Source: Myxococcota bacterium
GTDB lineage: Bacteria; Myxococcota; UBA727; JABDBI01
Assembly: GCA_040387835.1 (NCBI GenBank)
Contig: JAZKCZ010000002.1
Span: 405,166-469,165 of the forward strand
Length of the DNA: 64,000 bases
Reading direction: 5' to 3'
Below, piece by piece: positions 1-8,842 of this stretch (the first letter of the stretch is position 1; every line of letters begins with the position of its first letter). The position numbers and the translations under genes are program-made. The notes beneath the pieces were generated by a model. That model did not search any database and was not told the origin of the DNA. It saw nothing but the letters and a program-made list of their open reading frames with translations.

Positions 1-1336
1 GGTCGTTAAGCTCTGAAAAAGCATTCGACACTTCCATGCCAGCGCAGAACAATTCAAATCGATCCACCACCGCCAAATCGCTATCACGCCTTCGAGCGAG
101 CGGGCTAACCGCCACTGGAAAGTCCAACAAGAACGTTGGTTGAATCAAGAGCGGCTCGATTTCATGTTCAAACACCGCGTAAAGCAAATGCAGCGCCAAG
201 TTTCGAGAAGCAACTTCAGAAAAAGCAGCTTCCTGTGACCAGCCATGTTCTTTCAAAATCAACTTCGCCGTATCCGGCGCAACCGTCCGACCCTGAGCAA
301 TTTCCAATGCCCATTTCACATCAGAAATTTTCTCCAAAGCTTCCGAACGTTCAGCAGAAAGGCCAATATGTTCAGCCACCAAACGCGCAATGGAAACCCG
401 GCGAAACGGCTTTTCAAAATCAAGCTCATACTCGCCAAAAGTCATTTGATACTTGCCATGGAGCACAAACACTAAGCGCCTAAACAACTCTTCGGTCATG
501 GCCATCAAATCTTCATAAGTGGCGTAAGCCTGATAAAATTCGATTGTGGTAAATTCAGGATTGTGCCGCGTGCTAACGCCTTCATTTCTAAACAAACGTC
601 CAATTTCATAGACACGTTCGAAGCCACCAACAACCAAGCGTTTTAAATGCAGCTCAGTCGCAATGCGTAAACTCAAATCTTCATCGAGCGCATTGTGATG
701 CGTCATAAACGGCCGCGCAGCAGCACCGCCGGCAATATCACTTAAAATGGGCGTTTCAACTTCCATAAAATCGCGAGCATCCAAAAACGCCTGGATTTCG
801 CGAATAATCTTCGTTCGGGCTTTAAAGACGGCTCGAGCTTCTTCGTTACCAATCAAATCTAAATAGCGCTGGCGATAACGCTGCTCGATATTAGTCAAGC
901 CGTGCCATTTTTCGGGCAAAGGCTTAAGCGACTTTGTCAAAACTTCGAAGCCCGTGACATGCAACGACAGCTCGCCAGTCTTGGTGCGCATGGGTGTGCC
1001 AGTCACGCCAATGAAATCGCCCATATCGGTTAATTTGAGCTGCTCTTCAGCAGCGCCTAAAGCCGCTTTTTGAATAAATAGTTGCAACGTGCCGCTGCGG
1101 TCTTGAATGCGATAGAAACAAGCCTTGCCCATGTCACGCATAGCCATGACGCGCCCGGCTAGCTTATATACAGTCGTCGCGCCTTCCAGATCTTCACGAG
1201 TTTTTTCTGAATACAACGCATGAAACTCGCCAGCCGTTATGCCAGGCTTAAATTGGTTACCGTAAGGATTTTGACCCAGTTCGTTCAATTGCGCCGCTTT
1301 TTGGAGGCGCTCTTCTTTAATGCGTGATTCAGTCAT
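1..1336 (-). CDS. lysS: Lysyl-tRNA synthetase, class II (3' end cut by window edge)
   Basis: Charges tRNA-Lys with lysine in the cytoplasm. Translating the minus strand from the ATG at 1336 gives an open frame to the window edge, so the C-terminal end is missing. An OB-fold anticodon-binding region comes first. The class II core follows: FMEVETP (motif 1), EIGRLFRNEG with HNPEFTTIEFYQAYA (motif 2), then VSPLARR and GMEVSNAFSELND close to the edge, all typical of LysRS. The residue order closely follows E. coli LysS. It lies downstream of the topoisomerase VI pair on the same strand, separated by a hairpin-rich gap. No clear Shine-Dalgarno sequence precedes the start. Identity is secure; only the missing end is unknown. 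Confidence 0.96.
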   Translation of the reverse strand, partial: MTESRIKEERLQKAAQLNELGQNPYGNQFKPGITAGEFHALYSEKTREDLEGATTVYKLAGRVMAMRDMGKACFYRIQDRSGTLQLFIQKAALGAAEEQLKLTDMGDFIGVTGTPMRTKTGELSLHVTGFEVLTKSLKPLPEKWHGLTNIEQRYRQRYLDLIGNEEARAVFKARTKIIREIQAFLDARDFMEVETPILSDIAGGAAARPFMTHHNALDEDLSLRIATELHLKRLVVGGFERVYEIGRLFRNEGVSTRHNPEFTTIEFYQAYATYEDLMAMTEELFRRLVFVLHGKYQMTFGEYELDFEKPFRRVSIARLVAEHIGLSAERSEALEKISDVKWALEIAQGRTVAPDTAKLILKEHGWSQEAAFSEVASRNLALHLLYAVFEHEIEPLLIQPTFLLDFPVAVSPLARRRDSDLAVVDRFELFCAGMEVSNAFSELND

Positions 1337-1411
1337 AAGCGGCTTAAAGATAGCGGAATTTCAGCTGGAGTAAACCCAAATTTCAGCGTTAAGCTGCCCT
1401 CAGACACACTT

Positions 1412-1562
1412 CTTGGACCTACGCCCCCCGTTGGGCCGGCTATGGTCCAAGCTGTTGGCACTTGTCGATGCCGTTGGCATCTTCGGGAACGCGTTTTGAC
1501 ATCTGAAAGATGTCTCAGTGCCAGTAGCCTGGGTTGAACGAGCGCAGCGAGTGAGGCCCAGG
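1412..1562. other. Multi-hairpin intergenic segment, possible structured RNA
   Basis: The gap between top6A and lysS (1337-1592) holds at least five perfect stems. An outer 8-bp stem pairs CTTGGACC (1412-1419) with GGTCCAAG (1444-1451), and inside it CCC-gtt-GGG. TGGCACT (1456-1462) pairs with AGTGCCA (1517-1523) and encloses two hairpins, GATGCC/GGCATC (1467-1481) and GACATCT/AGATGTC (1498-1514), forming a three-way junction. CCTGGG (1528-1533) pairs with CCCAGG (1557-1562). No known RNA family (6S, SRP, RNase P, tmRNA) was recognised. Strand is undetermined; both neighbours are on minus. A small ORF across it (1400-1645, minus) looks like chance. Confidence 0.5.
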
Positions 1563-1592
1563 TAGGCAGATTGACCGCCCCCTCCCGGGAAA

Positions 1593-2708
1593 CTAAGGTA
1601 AAAATTTATCAGGCGCTTTAAGTTTCCTTGGCAAATACTCTTCAATTACAAAGTTCAGCCCATGCAGACTCAATGCCTGTTGCTCAGCTCTAACGCCCAT
1701 TTTAAGCATCTTGTTCAACGCATCTTGCCAAGGCTTATGCGCCTGAAAAAACGGATCATTCTTCAGCGCATCTGTCGCGCGCTTCTTATCTTGGTCGCCC
1801 AACGGATGCGTTGCCTTGTTAAGGCCATAAAGTTCAATATCGCTCGGCATCAAGCCCATGTAAGATGCATGCGGCACGCAGAAGAATTGGTTAATATGCG
1901 CAGCATTACCCGAACCTACTTTAAGCGTCCTGTAGATATTGCCGATCCCATAAGGATCGCAGTCGGTGAATGCATACACAGGCACCTTCGCAGATTCCGA
2001 CAGACGTCTAACGAAACGTCTGCAAGCGCGGGTAGGCACGCCGCCCATGCTGACGAGAATGCAGTTCGCCTTTTTCCAGTATTTATGACTTTGGAGCCTC
2101 TGAAACATACCTTGCGTTTCAATACACAAGATAAAGCTTGCCTTGGTCTTAAACTCCAGATGCTCTACCCAAGAAGGCACAGCGTAAGCGCCCGAGCCAA
2201 ACTTGGTGCAATCGATAGATATGCGCTCGCCAGATTCGAGGTCAGTATCAATCACAACGAGCTCGCCCGCAACTGAGCCACCATGTTGGTCAGGCACGAA
2301 GCGCAATTCTTCTCGCGTTAACCCTTCCAGTGCAAATAAGGCCTCAATGTCATCCATCACACCGTCTGATTCAGGTTGCTCGTTAAAGCGAGCGTCACCC
2401 CAGTTTTTTGACTGATAATACGCATCTCTCTTGGTTGCGAAATCGTCGCTCAAAACGAGATCTCGGCTTAAGGACATCATCTTGAGCGTCTGTGCAAAAG
2501 TCTTGACAGTATTCACGCTCAATGTGCGCTTTTTAGTTTCGTTGCCCAGCTCGAAAAATCCGACATCGCCGTCATAACTCACGTTGCTCAAGGACCGCAC
2601 GGGCATCTTAAGGGTAGGTGCTTTCTGCTTTTCGATTTCTGAATAAATCGCTCTGGCAGCTTTTTCGATGGCACTAAGCGCGTTTTTGTTCGGGTTTTTT
2701 TTGGCCAT
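1593..2708 (-). CDS. top6A: DNA topoisomerase VI subunit A (Spo11/TopVIA family)
   Basis: DNA-cleaving subunit of the type IIB topoisomerase, which makes a transient double-strand break. At 371 aa it has the family's usual size. A winged-helix region holds RDAYYQSKNW, and one of Tyr97-Tyr98 should be the nucleophile. A Toprim domain follows with the acidic residue in ETQGMF, then ILVSMGGVPTRACRRFVRRL and the metal-binding DCDPYG (DADPYG in archaea). It begins inside the 3' end of the B-subunit gene (35-bp overlap), consistent with translational coupling and equal subunit supply. Topoisomerase VI is mainly archaeal and plant; bacterial copies are scattered, so transfer is possible. No active-site residue appears missing. 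Confidence 0.93.
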   Translation of the reverse strand: MAKKNPNKNALSAIEKAARAIYSEIEKQKAPTLKMPVRSLSNVSYDGDVGFFELGNETKKRTLSVNTVKTFAQTLKMMSLSRDLVLSDDFATKRDAYYQSKNWGDARFNEQPESDGVMDDIEALFALEGLTREELRFVPDQHGGSVAGELVVIDTDLESGERISIDCTKFGSGAYAVPSWVEHLEFKTKASFILCIETQGMFQRLQSHKYWKKANCILVSMGGVPTRACRRFVRRLSESAKVPVYAFTDCDPYGIGNIYRTLKVGSGNAAHINQFFCVPHASYMGLMPSDIELYGLNKATHPLGDQDKKRATDALKNDPFFQAHKPWQDALNKMLKMGVRAEQQALSLHGLNFVIEEYLPRKLKAPDKFLP

Positions 2709-4422
2709 AATTTTTTTCCAAGAGGTGGGTCAGATTTTCAATTGTTTTTGCCTTTTCGGCCGCAGAAAGTTGCAATATAGATTGCAAAGCTTCTCCAATA
2801 GGATTCAAGTATTTTTCGATATAACCGCGCTTTTTCGCTTCTTCAGCTTGGCGCTTTTGATGTCGCAAATAACGCTGCAAGCGCCTGCCGGCTTCCATCA
2901 ATGCCAACCTGAATTCTTTCAAAATCTCAGGATAGTGGGCAATCGCCTCTTTGGACTCAGACGTGTAAGGCACCCAAACAGAAGCCACGTGCATGACCAC
3001 AACCACCGGACCCGTCGGCAATGCGCCTCTTGACTGATCTAAGTTGTAAGACTTCCAGGGCACCGATAAGGCTGCTTTCGTCATAGCGCACGCAGATGCC
3101 TGATACTGAAGCGGCACCCGGTTTGCATAGCGGTATACTTGCATGAGGCCATCCGCCTTCAAGCCTTTGCCGTAAAACAGCCCAACTTCCACCTGAAAGG
3201 GGTTACCACGATAAACAAAGGGTGGCCTGGTGACCGCAGTCACGAAATAACCGTCTTCACGAGACGCAATCGCGCCGTCCTCACCTGCTTCTACCTGGCG
3301 AGATTGCATCTCAGTTTCAGCGGTGGCAAATTCAAATTGCGACTGGCCCTTCTTCTCAGGCTTCGCGGCAATGCCGGTGCCCCCTGTGACTAAGCTAAGC
3401 TGCTCTTCTTCGTCCCAACGCTGTGACTCAACGAAGAGCCAATAGAGCGCTTTCATTAAGTTATCTTCGCCCAGCGGGGATAAGCAATTTGTCGGTGGCG
3501 GCAACAGCTTAGTCGCTTGAATCGCTTGGTAAAGTTTTTCAGCCTCAGCCCTGGCCAGTCCTTGGCTCGGCTTGCCTAAAGCGAGCCCTGCCGCTTTCAC
3601 AATTTCAGCCGCAGCAGCATCCGACACGCGAGAAAACTCGGTTTTCAAGAAGGTACCAAGTGTTTGTTTTTTTGCATCCTGCAACAGCTGCATCAGCAAG
3701 CCAATCTCAACGCCATGCGGGTGACGCTTAATCTCCAGCGGTGCTTTGGGCAAAGTGGTCATCACGCGAGGGAAAGGATGTTTATCGCCCTTAGGATCTA
3801 TATAAAGCAAGTTAGCATGAGGGTTCGATAGAGCTGTCTGGCTCAAATAAGACAAAATACCGTGTCGGCCTTCTTTATAAGCGCCTTCCAAATGGATGGT
3901 AATCTTGGTGCCAGATTTCTTCTCCGCCCACACCGGGTCATGATTCTCCCGGTCTTTCAAAATTTTGGGCATGTTCTTTTTCGTATCAATCTGAAGTTCT
4001 ATCTCATGCACTGGGTGTTTGGAACTCGTCTTACTAATAATCAGCGCCGATTTACCAGTCGTCATCTGCCCGTACATAACCGCCGCAGAGATACCGATGC
4101 CCTGCTGCCCGCGCGACTGTCTCAAACGGTGAAACTTAGAACCATACAAAAGCTTGCCGAAAATATTACCGAGATGCGCCTTGGAAATACCAGGTCCATT
4201 ATCCGTAATCGACACTGCAAATTGGCTGTTAGACTCAGCCTTAATCTCAACGATAATCTCCGGCATAATGCCGGCTTCTTCGCAAGCATCCAAAGAGTTA
4301 TCCACCGCTTCTCGAACTGCTGTAAGCAAAGCTTTCAGCGGGTTATCAAAACCTAGCAAATGCCGGTTTTTGGCGAAAAACTCAGAAATCGATATTTCAC
4401 GGATGTTAGATGTACTAGCCAC
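2674..4422 (-). CDS. top6B: DNA topoisomerase VI subunit B (GHKL ATPase)
   Basis: ATPase subunit that dimerises on ATP binding and drives strand passage through the break made by subunit A. The Bergerat fold is complete: REAVDNSLDAC (about 37-47, catalytic Glu38 and Mg-binding Asn42), TDNGPGI (about 73-79), the glycine-rich lid SRGQQGIG (about 103-110), and a GTK-type motif near residue 170. An H2TH-like segment and the transducer domain (around WKSYNLDQSRGALPTGP) follow. The C-terminus is basic and helical. 582 aa is normal for the family. It is first in a two-gene operon with top6A, and no gyrase-like C-terminal domain is fused. Confidence 0.93.
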   Translation of the reverse strand: MASTSNIREISISEFFAKNRHLLGFDNPLKALLTAVREAVDNSLDACEEAGIMPEIIVEIKAESNSQFAVSITDNGPGISKAHLGNIFGKLLYGSKFHRLRQSRGQQGIGISAAVMYGQMTTGKSALIISKTSSKHPVHEIELQIDTKKNMPKILKDRENHDPVWAEKKSGTKITIHLEGAYKEGRHGILSYLSQTALSNPHANLLYIDPKGDKHPFPRVMTTLPKAPLEIKRHPHGVEIGLLMQLLQDAKKQTLGTFLKTEFSRVSDAAAAEIVKAAGLALGKPSQGLARAEAEKLYQAIQATKLLPPPTNCLSPLGEDNLMKALYWLFVESQRWDEEEQLSLVTGGTGIAAKPEKKGQSQFEFATAETEMQSRQVEAGEDGAIASREDGYFVTAVTRPPFVYRGNPFQVEVGLFYGKGLKADGLMQVYRYANRVPLQYQASACAMTKAALSVPWKSYNLDQSRGALPTGPVVVVMHVASVWVPYTSESKEAIAHYPEILKEFRLALMEAGRRLQRYLRHQKRQAEEAKKRGYIEKYLNPIGEALQSILQLSAAEKAKTIENLTHLLEKNYGQKKPEQKRA

Positions 4423-4490
4423 AGCCAGTGTTTTAGCACATTTTAGTCATTATCTGGCAATATTATGAAACAAACGGCCTAAAGATAGCC

Positions 4491-4517
4491 AATCCCATCA
4501 ATCCCATCAATCCCAAT
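4491..4517. repeat. Three tandem 9-bp repeats
   Basis: AATCCCATC occurs at 4491-4499 and 4500-4508, followed by a third copy with two changes (AATCCCAAT, 4509-4517). The repeats cover the last codons and the TGA stop of the downstream GT90-type gene. Replication slippage is the simplest explanation. No function is suggested. Confidence 0.7.
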
Positions 4518-5568
4518 GAACAACCGCAGAATATCCCAGTAACAACTTATACACATAGGCTTCTACGGCTGACTGTTTAAGATAGTCACGAGCAAAAAAA
4601 TTGGCGTTCCCGATGATTTCAACAACTTTATCTGGATTGGCTTTTGCCCACAGAATTTGTGATTCAAGGTTGGACATATCACTATCTAACGACAGATAAT
4701 GGACGTTTTCTCCTAGCGCAAGATCGAAAAATGAATAGAAGCGAGATCTCTCTTTAAATATTAAAGAGTTTGTGGCGAGAAGCTGGGGAAATCGGTCAGG
4801 CCACACATTTCCATCTAACGAAGCAATATAACGATATGCCTGCATATTCGCTAGCGACATCGGGCGCTTAAGACCCACAGTATTTTCGATCTGCTCTTTG
4901 GCTCTTTTAGAAACCTGGGTATAGGAAGTAAAACCTGCATCGCAGAGGTCTGGTTTCTCTGAAGAGAATAACACCAAACGACTTCTAGGAAAATCTCGCC
5001 AATTAGCTTCCTCATACACGCCTCCCGTTTGAGAACCCCTCCAAACCAACCGATCTTTTTTTTCATTGAATGGCACAGATTGAGATTTAATATCGCTCAA
5101 GACCGAATCCATCCGTAGAAACTCCCCGCCTGCGATCATAGGGAACACGATATCCGCATATTCAGGTGACGCACTGAAAGAAAAAATGGGGAACAGAGGA
5201 CCATTAACTGAAATTTGAGGCTCATCCAGCAAATTATATACAAATTCGATCCTGCCAAGAGGCCCGAAACGATTGATTGCTTGCCGAACCAATTGAACCA
5301 CCACATGTATTCTGTCTTTGGCAGGACTTAGCGACCGTGCTTTAACACTGCTGCCATAAATTTTAATATGCACTCTAGTATCAGGATGAGATTGATAGGC
5401 CTCTCTGACTTGTTGAATTGTAATACGCTGAGACTGAAAAGGCTTTAAATCTCGATCGATTTGATTTTCATATGGCAAATCATAATTAGAAATACTCTCG
5501 TAGTCACCACAACCTGCCGATAATAACGTAAGCAAGGCACAAATGAAGACTAAACGATTTTTTACCAT
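4507..5568 (-). CDS. Predicted lipoprotein with GT90 (CAP10/LpsA-like) glycosyltransferase domain
   Basis: 353 aa. The N-terminus is a lipoprotein signal, a hydrophobic stretch ending LLSAGC with lipid-acceptor Cys20. The body matches the GT90/CAP10 pattern: LVWRGSQTGG (about 174-183), YRYIASLDGN followed by WPDRFPQLLATNSLIFKE (about 245-273), and a C-terminal QILWAKANPDKVVEI segment. GT90 enzymes transfer sugars from nucleotide donors (eukaryotic POGLUT/CAP10; bacterial LpsA-like). A lipid anchor would put the enzyme outside the cytoplasm, where bacterial nucleotide sugars are not normally available, so the donor is an open question. It is the last gene of the secreted cluster and paralogous to the gene at 7745-8842. 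Family assignment is by motif reading. Confidence 0.75.
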   Translation of the reverse strand: MVKNRLVFICALLTLLSAGCGDYESISNYDLPYENQIDRDLKPFQSQRITIQQVREAYQSHPDTRVHIKIYGSSVKARSLSPAKDRIHVVVQLVRQAINRFGPLGRIEFVYNLLDEPQISVNGPLFPIFSFSASPEYADIVFPMIAGGEFLRMDSVLSDIKSQSVPFNEKKDRLVWRGSQTGGVYEEANWRDFPRSRLVLFSSEKPDLCDAGFTSYTQVSKRAKEQIENTVGLKRPMSLANMQAYRYIASLDGNVWPDRFPQLLATNSLIFKERSRFYSFFDLALGENVHYLSLDSDMSNLESQILWAKANPDKVVEIIGNANFFARDYLKQSAVEAYVYKLLLGYSAVVHWD

Positions 5569-5673
5569 AGATTTTTTTCAAATTGCCTTAATTAACCGAG
5601 TTTAAATTTTCAGCGAGCATAACATAGATTACACTCGACAGGTATGAACTAGTGAAGCTCTATACACAAACTT

Positions 5674-6735
5674 CTATTTAATGTATTTCATTGAGTTGAA
5701 AAGCGCAGGAAGATCCAGGGTGATAATTTTTATGCAGGAATCGTTAACACCCAACGATAAAACCCCTTCATCCCCTTCTATTTCTAACCCAACCGGATAA
5801 GACACGAGCCAATCCTTTCTTAAAATTGGAGATTCAACCGCTCCACAACGATACATTCCATCAAAAACAATCGGCGCCTTAGAAATTTTCAAAACGCGAA
5901 AGGGCGGCTGGCCCTCAAAAATTAACGCGCCCATAAAATAGAATACCAGACCTTCAGAACGATGGACAGAATGAAAGAATGAAAGATAGGATTTTCTTCC
6001 ATCGACCATAACTTCCTTTGCTGGTGTCCCCCCCCGGAGCTTACCCCAAGTCCAGGTGGTTGCTGGCGACTGGTACGCATACTTATTCTCAAACGAACAC
6101 TTATCAGAGGGATCACAAAGAAGCCCTTCGGATATGACTTTATGCGTCGTTTCCAAATTATATGTCAAAAACAACTCGTCTTCATAGAAAAAAGGCGACC
6201 AATTCTTCTCATCTAATTGAGAATTTATAGGTTTAATTTTAAAAATCTGCAGGCGTTCTTTGTTCGTTTCAATCGCTTCTATCAAAACCATTTCTCTATT
6301 AGATGTCTTTTTTGCTAAATGGTTTCCCACCAAGACGACGCGACCAGAAGGGCCGGATAAAGCTCTTACATCTTCCAACGTAGCATCAACATTAAAATAA
6401 AAAGGTCCTTCTTTTACTTTAAAACTATCGTTTAGAGTAACGTATCCTGTTTTATTAAAATTATAAGAGCCTTTCGAGGTAAAATCAATCTCTCTAAAGA
6501 TAAGGAAATAGCCTTTTCTGTTTTTTAAAATACTAGCATTAAAGGGAAACTTGACACCGGTAATAGCAACTGAGGAAACTGATGTAACTACGCCCTTTTC
6601 TTGTGCCGAGTCAATTTTGAACAACCGCGCATTGAGTGGCTCAAACTCGGGTCTTTCAGACGGCTCCGCAATTTGACAAGACTGTACCAACAATAGTAGC
6701 AAGATAATAGGCTTTGAAAAGATAATACGAATCAT
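5674..6735 (-). CDS. Predicted lipoprotein resembling GH130-type five-bladed beta-propeller
   Basis: 353 aa with a lipoprotein signal ending LLVQSC (Cys20). The rest is rich in beta strands and has repeated motifs like those of five-bladed propeller glycoside phosphorylases and hydrolases (GH130/GH43-like): EKNWSPFFYEDELFLTYNLE, then LRGGTPA with YLSFFHSV, and a late YPVGLEIEGDEGVLSLGVND. GH130 enzymes cleave beta-mannosides or related glycans, using phosphate or water. The catalytic acid could not be fixed by eye, so activity is uncertain. It lies between two glycosyltransferase-like lipoprotein genes, 1 nt after the upstream stop, which suggests one operon and a shared glycan. Confidence 0.55.
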   Translation of the reverse strand: MIRIIFSKPIILLLLLVQSCQIAEPSERPEFEPLNARLFKIDSAQEKGVVTSVSSVAITGVKFPFNASILKNRKGYFLIFREIDFTSKGSYNFNKTGYVTLNDSFKVKEGPFYFNVDATLEDVRALSGPSGRVVLVGNHLAKKTSNREMVLIEAIETNKERLQIFKIKPINSQLDEKNWSPFFYEDELFLTYNLETTHKVISEGLLCDPSDKCSFENKYAYQSPATTWTWGKLRGGTPAKEVMVDGRKSYLSFFHSVHRSEGLVFYFMGALIFEGQPPFRVLKISKAPIVFDGMYRCGAVESPILRKDWLVSYPVGLEIEGDEGVLSLGVNDSCIKIITLDLPALFNSMKYIK

Positions 6736-6736
6736 T

Positions 6737-7699
6737 TTATTTGTACTGCCTCAAAAAATTAATACATTGATTATATTTAAGTGAATTACCACCAAGGCCT
6801 CCAACCTCCGAAAGGCCATTTGCACCATTGTGTAACGCGTCACTACCCGTTTCTCCCTCCGCAAAAGGGATAACACTTAACTCGCTCAAAGCATGCCATC
6901 TCGGTATTCCTCTTTTTGCCAGAGAATAACTAATTACAACATCGTCAGACAAATAACATTCCTTACTCGCCGCAGAATTCGCTTCAAGCTCTTGAATAAG
7001 CGCATCACTGAATATATTTAGGCGGTAAGCAACAGCCCCCCAGCCTTCGACAATATCGGTAGACTGAGACCCCTCGCATTCACCGAGGGTAGGCCATATT
7101 TTGTTCAATGAACCATACGCTGATAAACAGTTAACCTGAGACGAGGCTGCGCCACCCTTTAAAATCGCTGTTTCTACAACACGAGCCAGTAAATCTGGGG
7201 CATAACCGATATCATCATCGAGGGTAATAACGATACCGTCTTTCACGCCTCTCTCATGCAGCATCTTCACAACTGGGAGCATTTTTGAAATAGGACCAAA
7301 GTCTTTAATAAGAGGAACACGCTCTACCTTTGGGAAAGCATATACGGGGCTCTCTAAACTATAGGACGCACCAGTCCTGCCAAATTTAGAGGGGATGGCG
7401 AGAAAAACTGCCTCAACATGATCTAAAAATGGTTGAGCTCCTAATAGAACAAAGAGAGAATCATCTAACCTTTTCGGTGAAGTAGTGTACGAGACATAAA
7501 TTTTATATTTTTTTAAAAAATTCTGAACCCGAGGATTATCGCTTATCCTCCCCGACCAATGGCGCTGCAAGCATTTCGCCAATTGTTCAGGATTAGTCTT
7601 CAATATGGCGCATTCAGCGTTTTCATGTGTTTTAACACAGGATATTACAAAAAAAAGCGCCAGAGAAGATATGGTAAATATTCCATAGAAATTCATCAT
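6737..7699 (-). CDS. Predicted lipoprotein resembling a GT-A glycosyltransferase
   Basis: 320 aa. A hydrophobic N-terminus ends FFVISC, giving a likely lipobox at Cys21. The mature part reads like a GT-A fold enzyme: YVSYTTSP near residue 69, a Q-rich first helix, GPISKMLPVVKML, then ITLDDDIGYAPDLL with Asp161-163 as the probable metal-binding DxD. EGWGAVAYR and SDDVVISYSLAKRGIPR follow as acceptor and catalytic-base regions. The exact GT family was not recognised. As with its neighbours, an anchored position outside the cytoplasm conflicts with the usual site of nucleotide-sugar use. Spacing is 45 nt from the upstream gene and 1 nt to the downstream gene. Confidence 0.6.
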   Translation of the reverse strand: MMNFYGIFTISSLALFFVISCVKTHENAECAILKTNPEQLAKCLQRHWSGRISDNPRVQNFLKKYKIYVSYTTSPKRLDDSLFVLLGAQPFLDHVEAVFLAIPSKFGRTGASYSLESPVYAFPKVERVPLIKDFGPISKMLPVVKMLHERGVKDGIVITLDDDIGYAPDLLARVVETAILKGGAASSQVNCLSAYGSLNKIWPTLGECEGSQSTDIVEGWGAVAYRLNIFSDALIQELEANSAASKECYLSDDVVISYSLAKRGIPRWHALSELSVIPFAEGETGSDALHNGANGLSEVGGLGGNSLKYNQCINFLRQYK

Positions 7700-7744
7700 T
7701 TAATTATTGTACCATTATTTAAAAGCCAAGTGTACCAGTACCGG

Positions 7745-8842
7745 TCATATTGCAGTTCCTAGGTCGCCCCATCTTTGCAGGTCTCCATAAGTTTGTAACA
7801 ACCGATACACATATTGTTCAACCATAGGCTGCCTCATCTGACTACCTACGAATTCATTAGCGTTCTTTACAATGATCCGAACTTTTGAATCATTTTGCCG
7901 TGCCCAAAGAATTTGTTCAGCCAAATCTGAGCTATCTTGTTTCACCGGAAGGTAATGTTTGTACGGTACAAGCGAGCTATAGAAAAATTCGTAAAAGGGG
8001 GAGTCTTGTTTAAACACAACCGAACCAGAGGCTAAGAGCCGCACAAAACGATCTGCCCAACCATTTCCATCATAGGATGCCACATATTTCCATTTCATCA
8101 TCTCAGGTTCTGAAATGCGCTCCTTCAATCCGATCTCACCTGCCATGGCAAGCATGCCTTCTTCCGTTACCTGGCTGTAGCTCGAAAATCCAGCATTACA
8201 TAAAGCCGGGATTTCGTTACATTTGAGCACCAATTTACTTCTGCCAAATTCCTTCCAATTGGTGGCATCAAATACACCACCTGTCTGGCTTCCTCGCCAC
8301 ACTAGCTGTTCGACCTTCGACTCCCAAGAAACATCAAGGGAATTAATATCTTTGTATCTAGAATCTATATTTAAAAACTGCGGAACATAGGGGAATAGGA
8401 TATCAGCATAATCATCTGTCTTTTGAAAGGAAAATAACGGCAAAGATTCACATTTGTCAGTTCGACAAATTTTTATTTGCGGTTCATCTAGCAAATTAAA
8501 TACCAAGGCCATGTTCTGCAACTTTCCATATGCCCTGACTGACTGCCTAATCAGCTGGATAATTTGTGCCGCTCTATCCAGTCGCAAGCTATCTCTATCA
8601 TCAGTCGTATATCTAACTTCGCCGTCAACGATTTCAACATATAAACGAGTATGGGGAGATTGCTGATAGCTTTTCAATACGGATTTTGGTGTCAAGCCGG
8701 TTTGGCTAAAAACCATTAAATCTCTCTTTATTTGATTTTCATAAGAAAGTCTAAAATCTGGTCTTCTTGGTTCTCTTTCATTGTCGCAACCAAATGCAAT
8801 TAAAATGGTTGCCAATATCAATAGCTTTGTTATCTGTTTCAT
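7745..8842 (-). CDS. Predicted lipoprotein with GT90 glycosyltransferase domain (second paralog)
   Basis: 365 aa, with a lipoprotein signal ending LIAFGC (Cys19). It is clearly paralogous to the gene at 4507-5568 along its length: SYENQIKRDL against PYENQIDRDL, VFNLLDEPQI against VYNLLDEPQI, QLVWRGSQTGGV against RLVWRGSQTGGV, and YVASYDGNGWADRF against YIASLDGNVWPDRF. The conserved blocks are those expected for donor binding in GT90. The start codon overlaps the stop of the 829-aa gene upstream as TAATG, so translation is probably coupled. The two paralogs differ enough that they may use different acceptors. Confidence 0.75.
   Translation of the reverse strand: MKQITKLLILATILIAFGCDNEREPRRPDFRLSYENQIKRDLMVFSQTGLTPKSVLKSYQQSPHTRLYVEIVDGEVRYTTDDRDSLRLDRAAQIIQLIRQSVRAYGKLQNMALVFNLLDEPQIKICRTDKCESLPLFSFQKTDDYADILFPYVPQFLNIDSRYKDINSLDVSWESKVEQLVWRGSQTGGVFDATNWKEFGRSKLVLKCNEIPALCNAGFSSYSQVTEEGMLAMAGEIGLKERISEPEMMKWKYVASYDGNGWADRFVRLLASGSVVFKQDSPFYEFFYSSLVPYKHYLPVKQDSSDLAEQILWARQNDSKVRIIVKNANEFVGSQMRQPMVEQYVYRLLQTYGDLQRWGDLGTAI

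Noticed and set aside
1412-1562. Known RNA genes (6S, 4.5S, RNase P, tmRNA)
   Set aside because: None of the conserved motifs of these RNAs could be found on either strand of the segment.
1400-1645. 81-aa minus-strand ORF across the hairpin segment and the end of top6A
   Set aside because: It overlaps top6A in another frame and its sequence follows the palindromic stems, with no ribosome site or recognisable domain.
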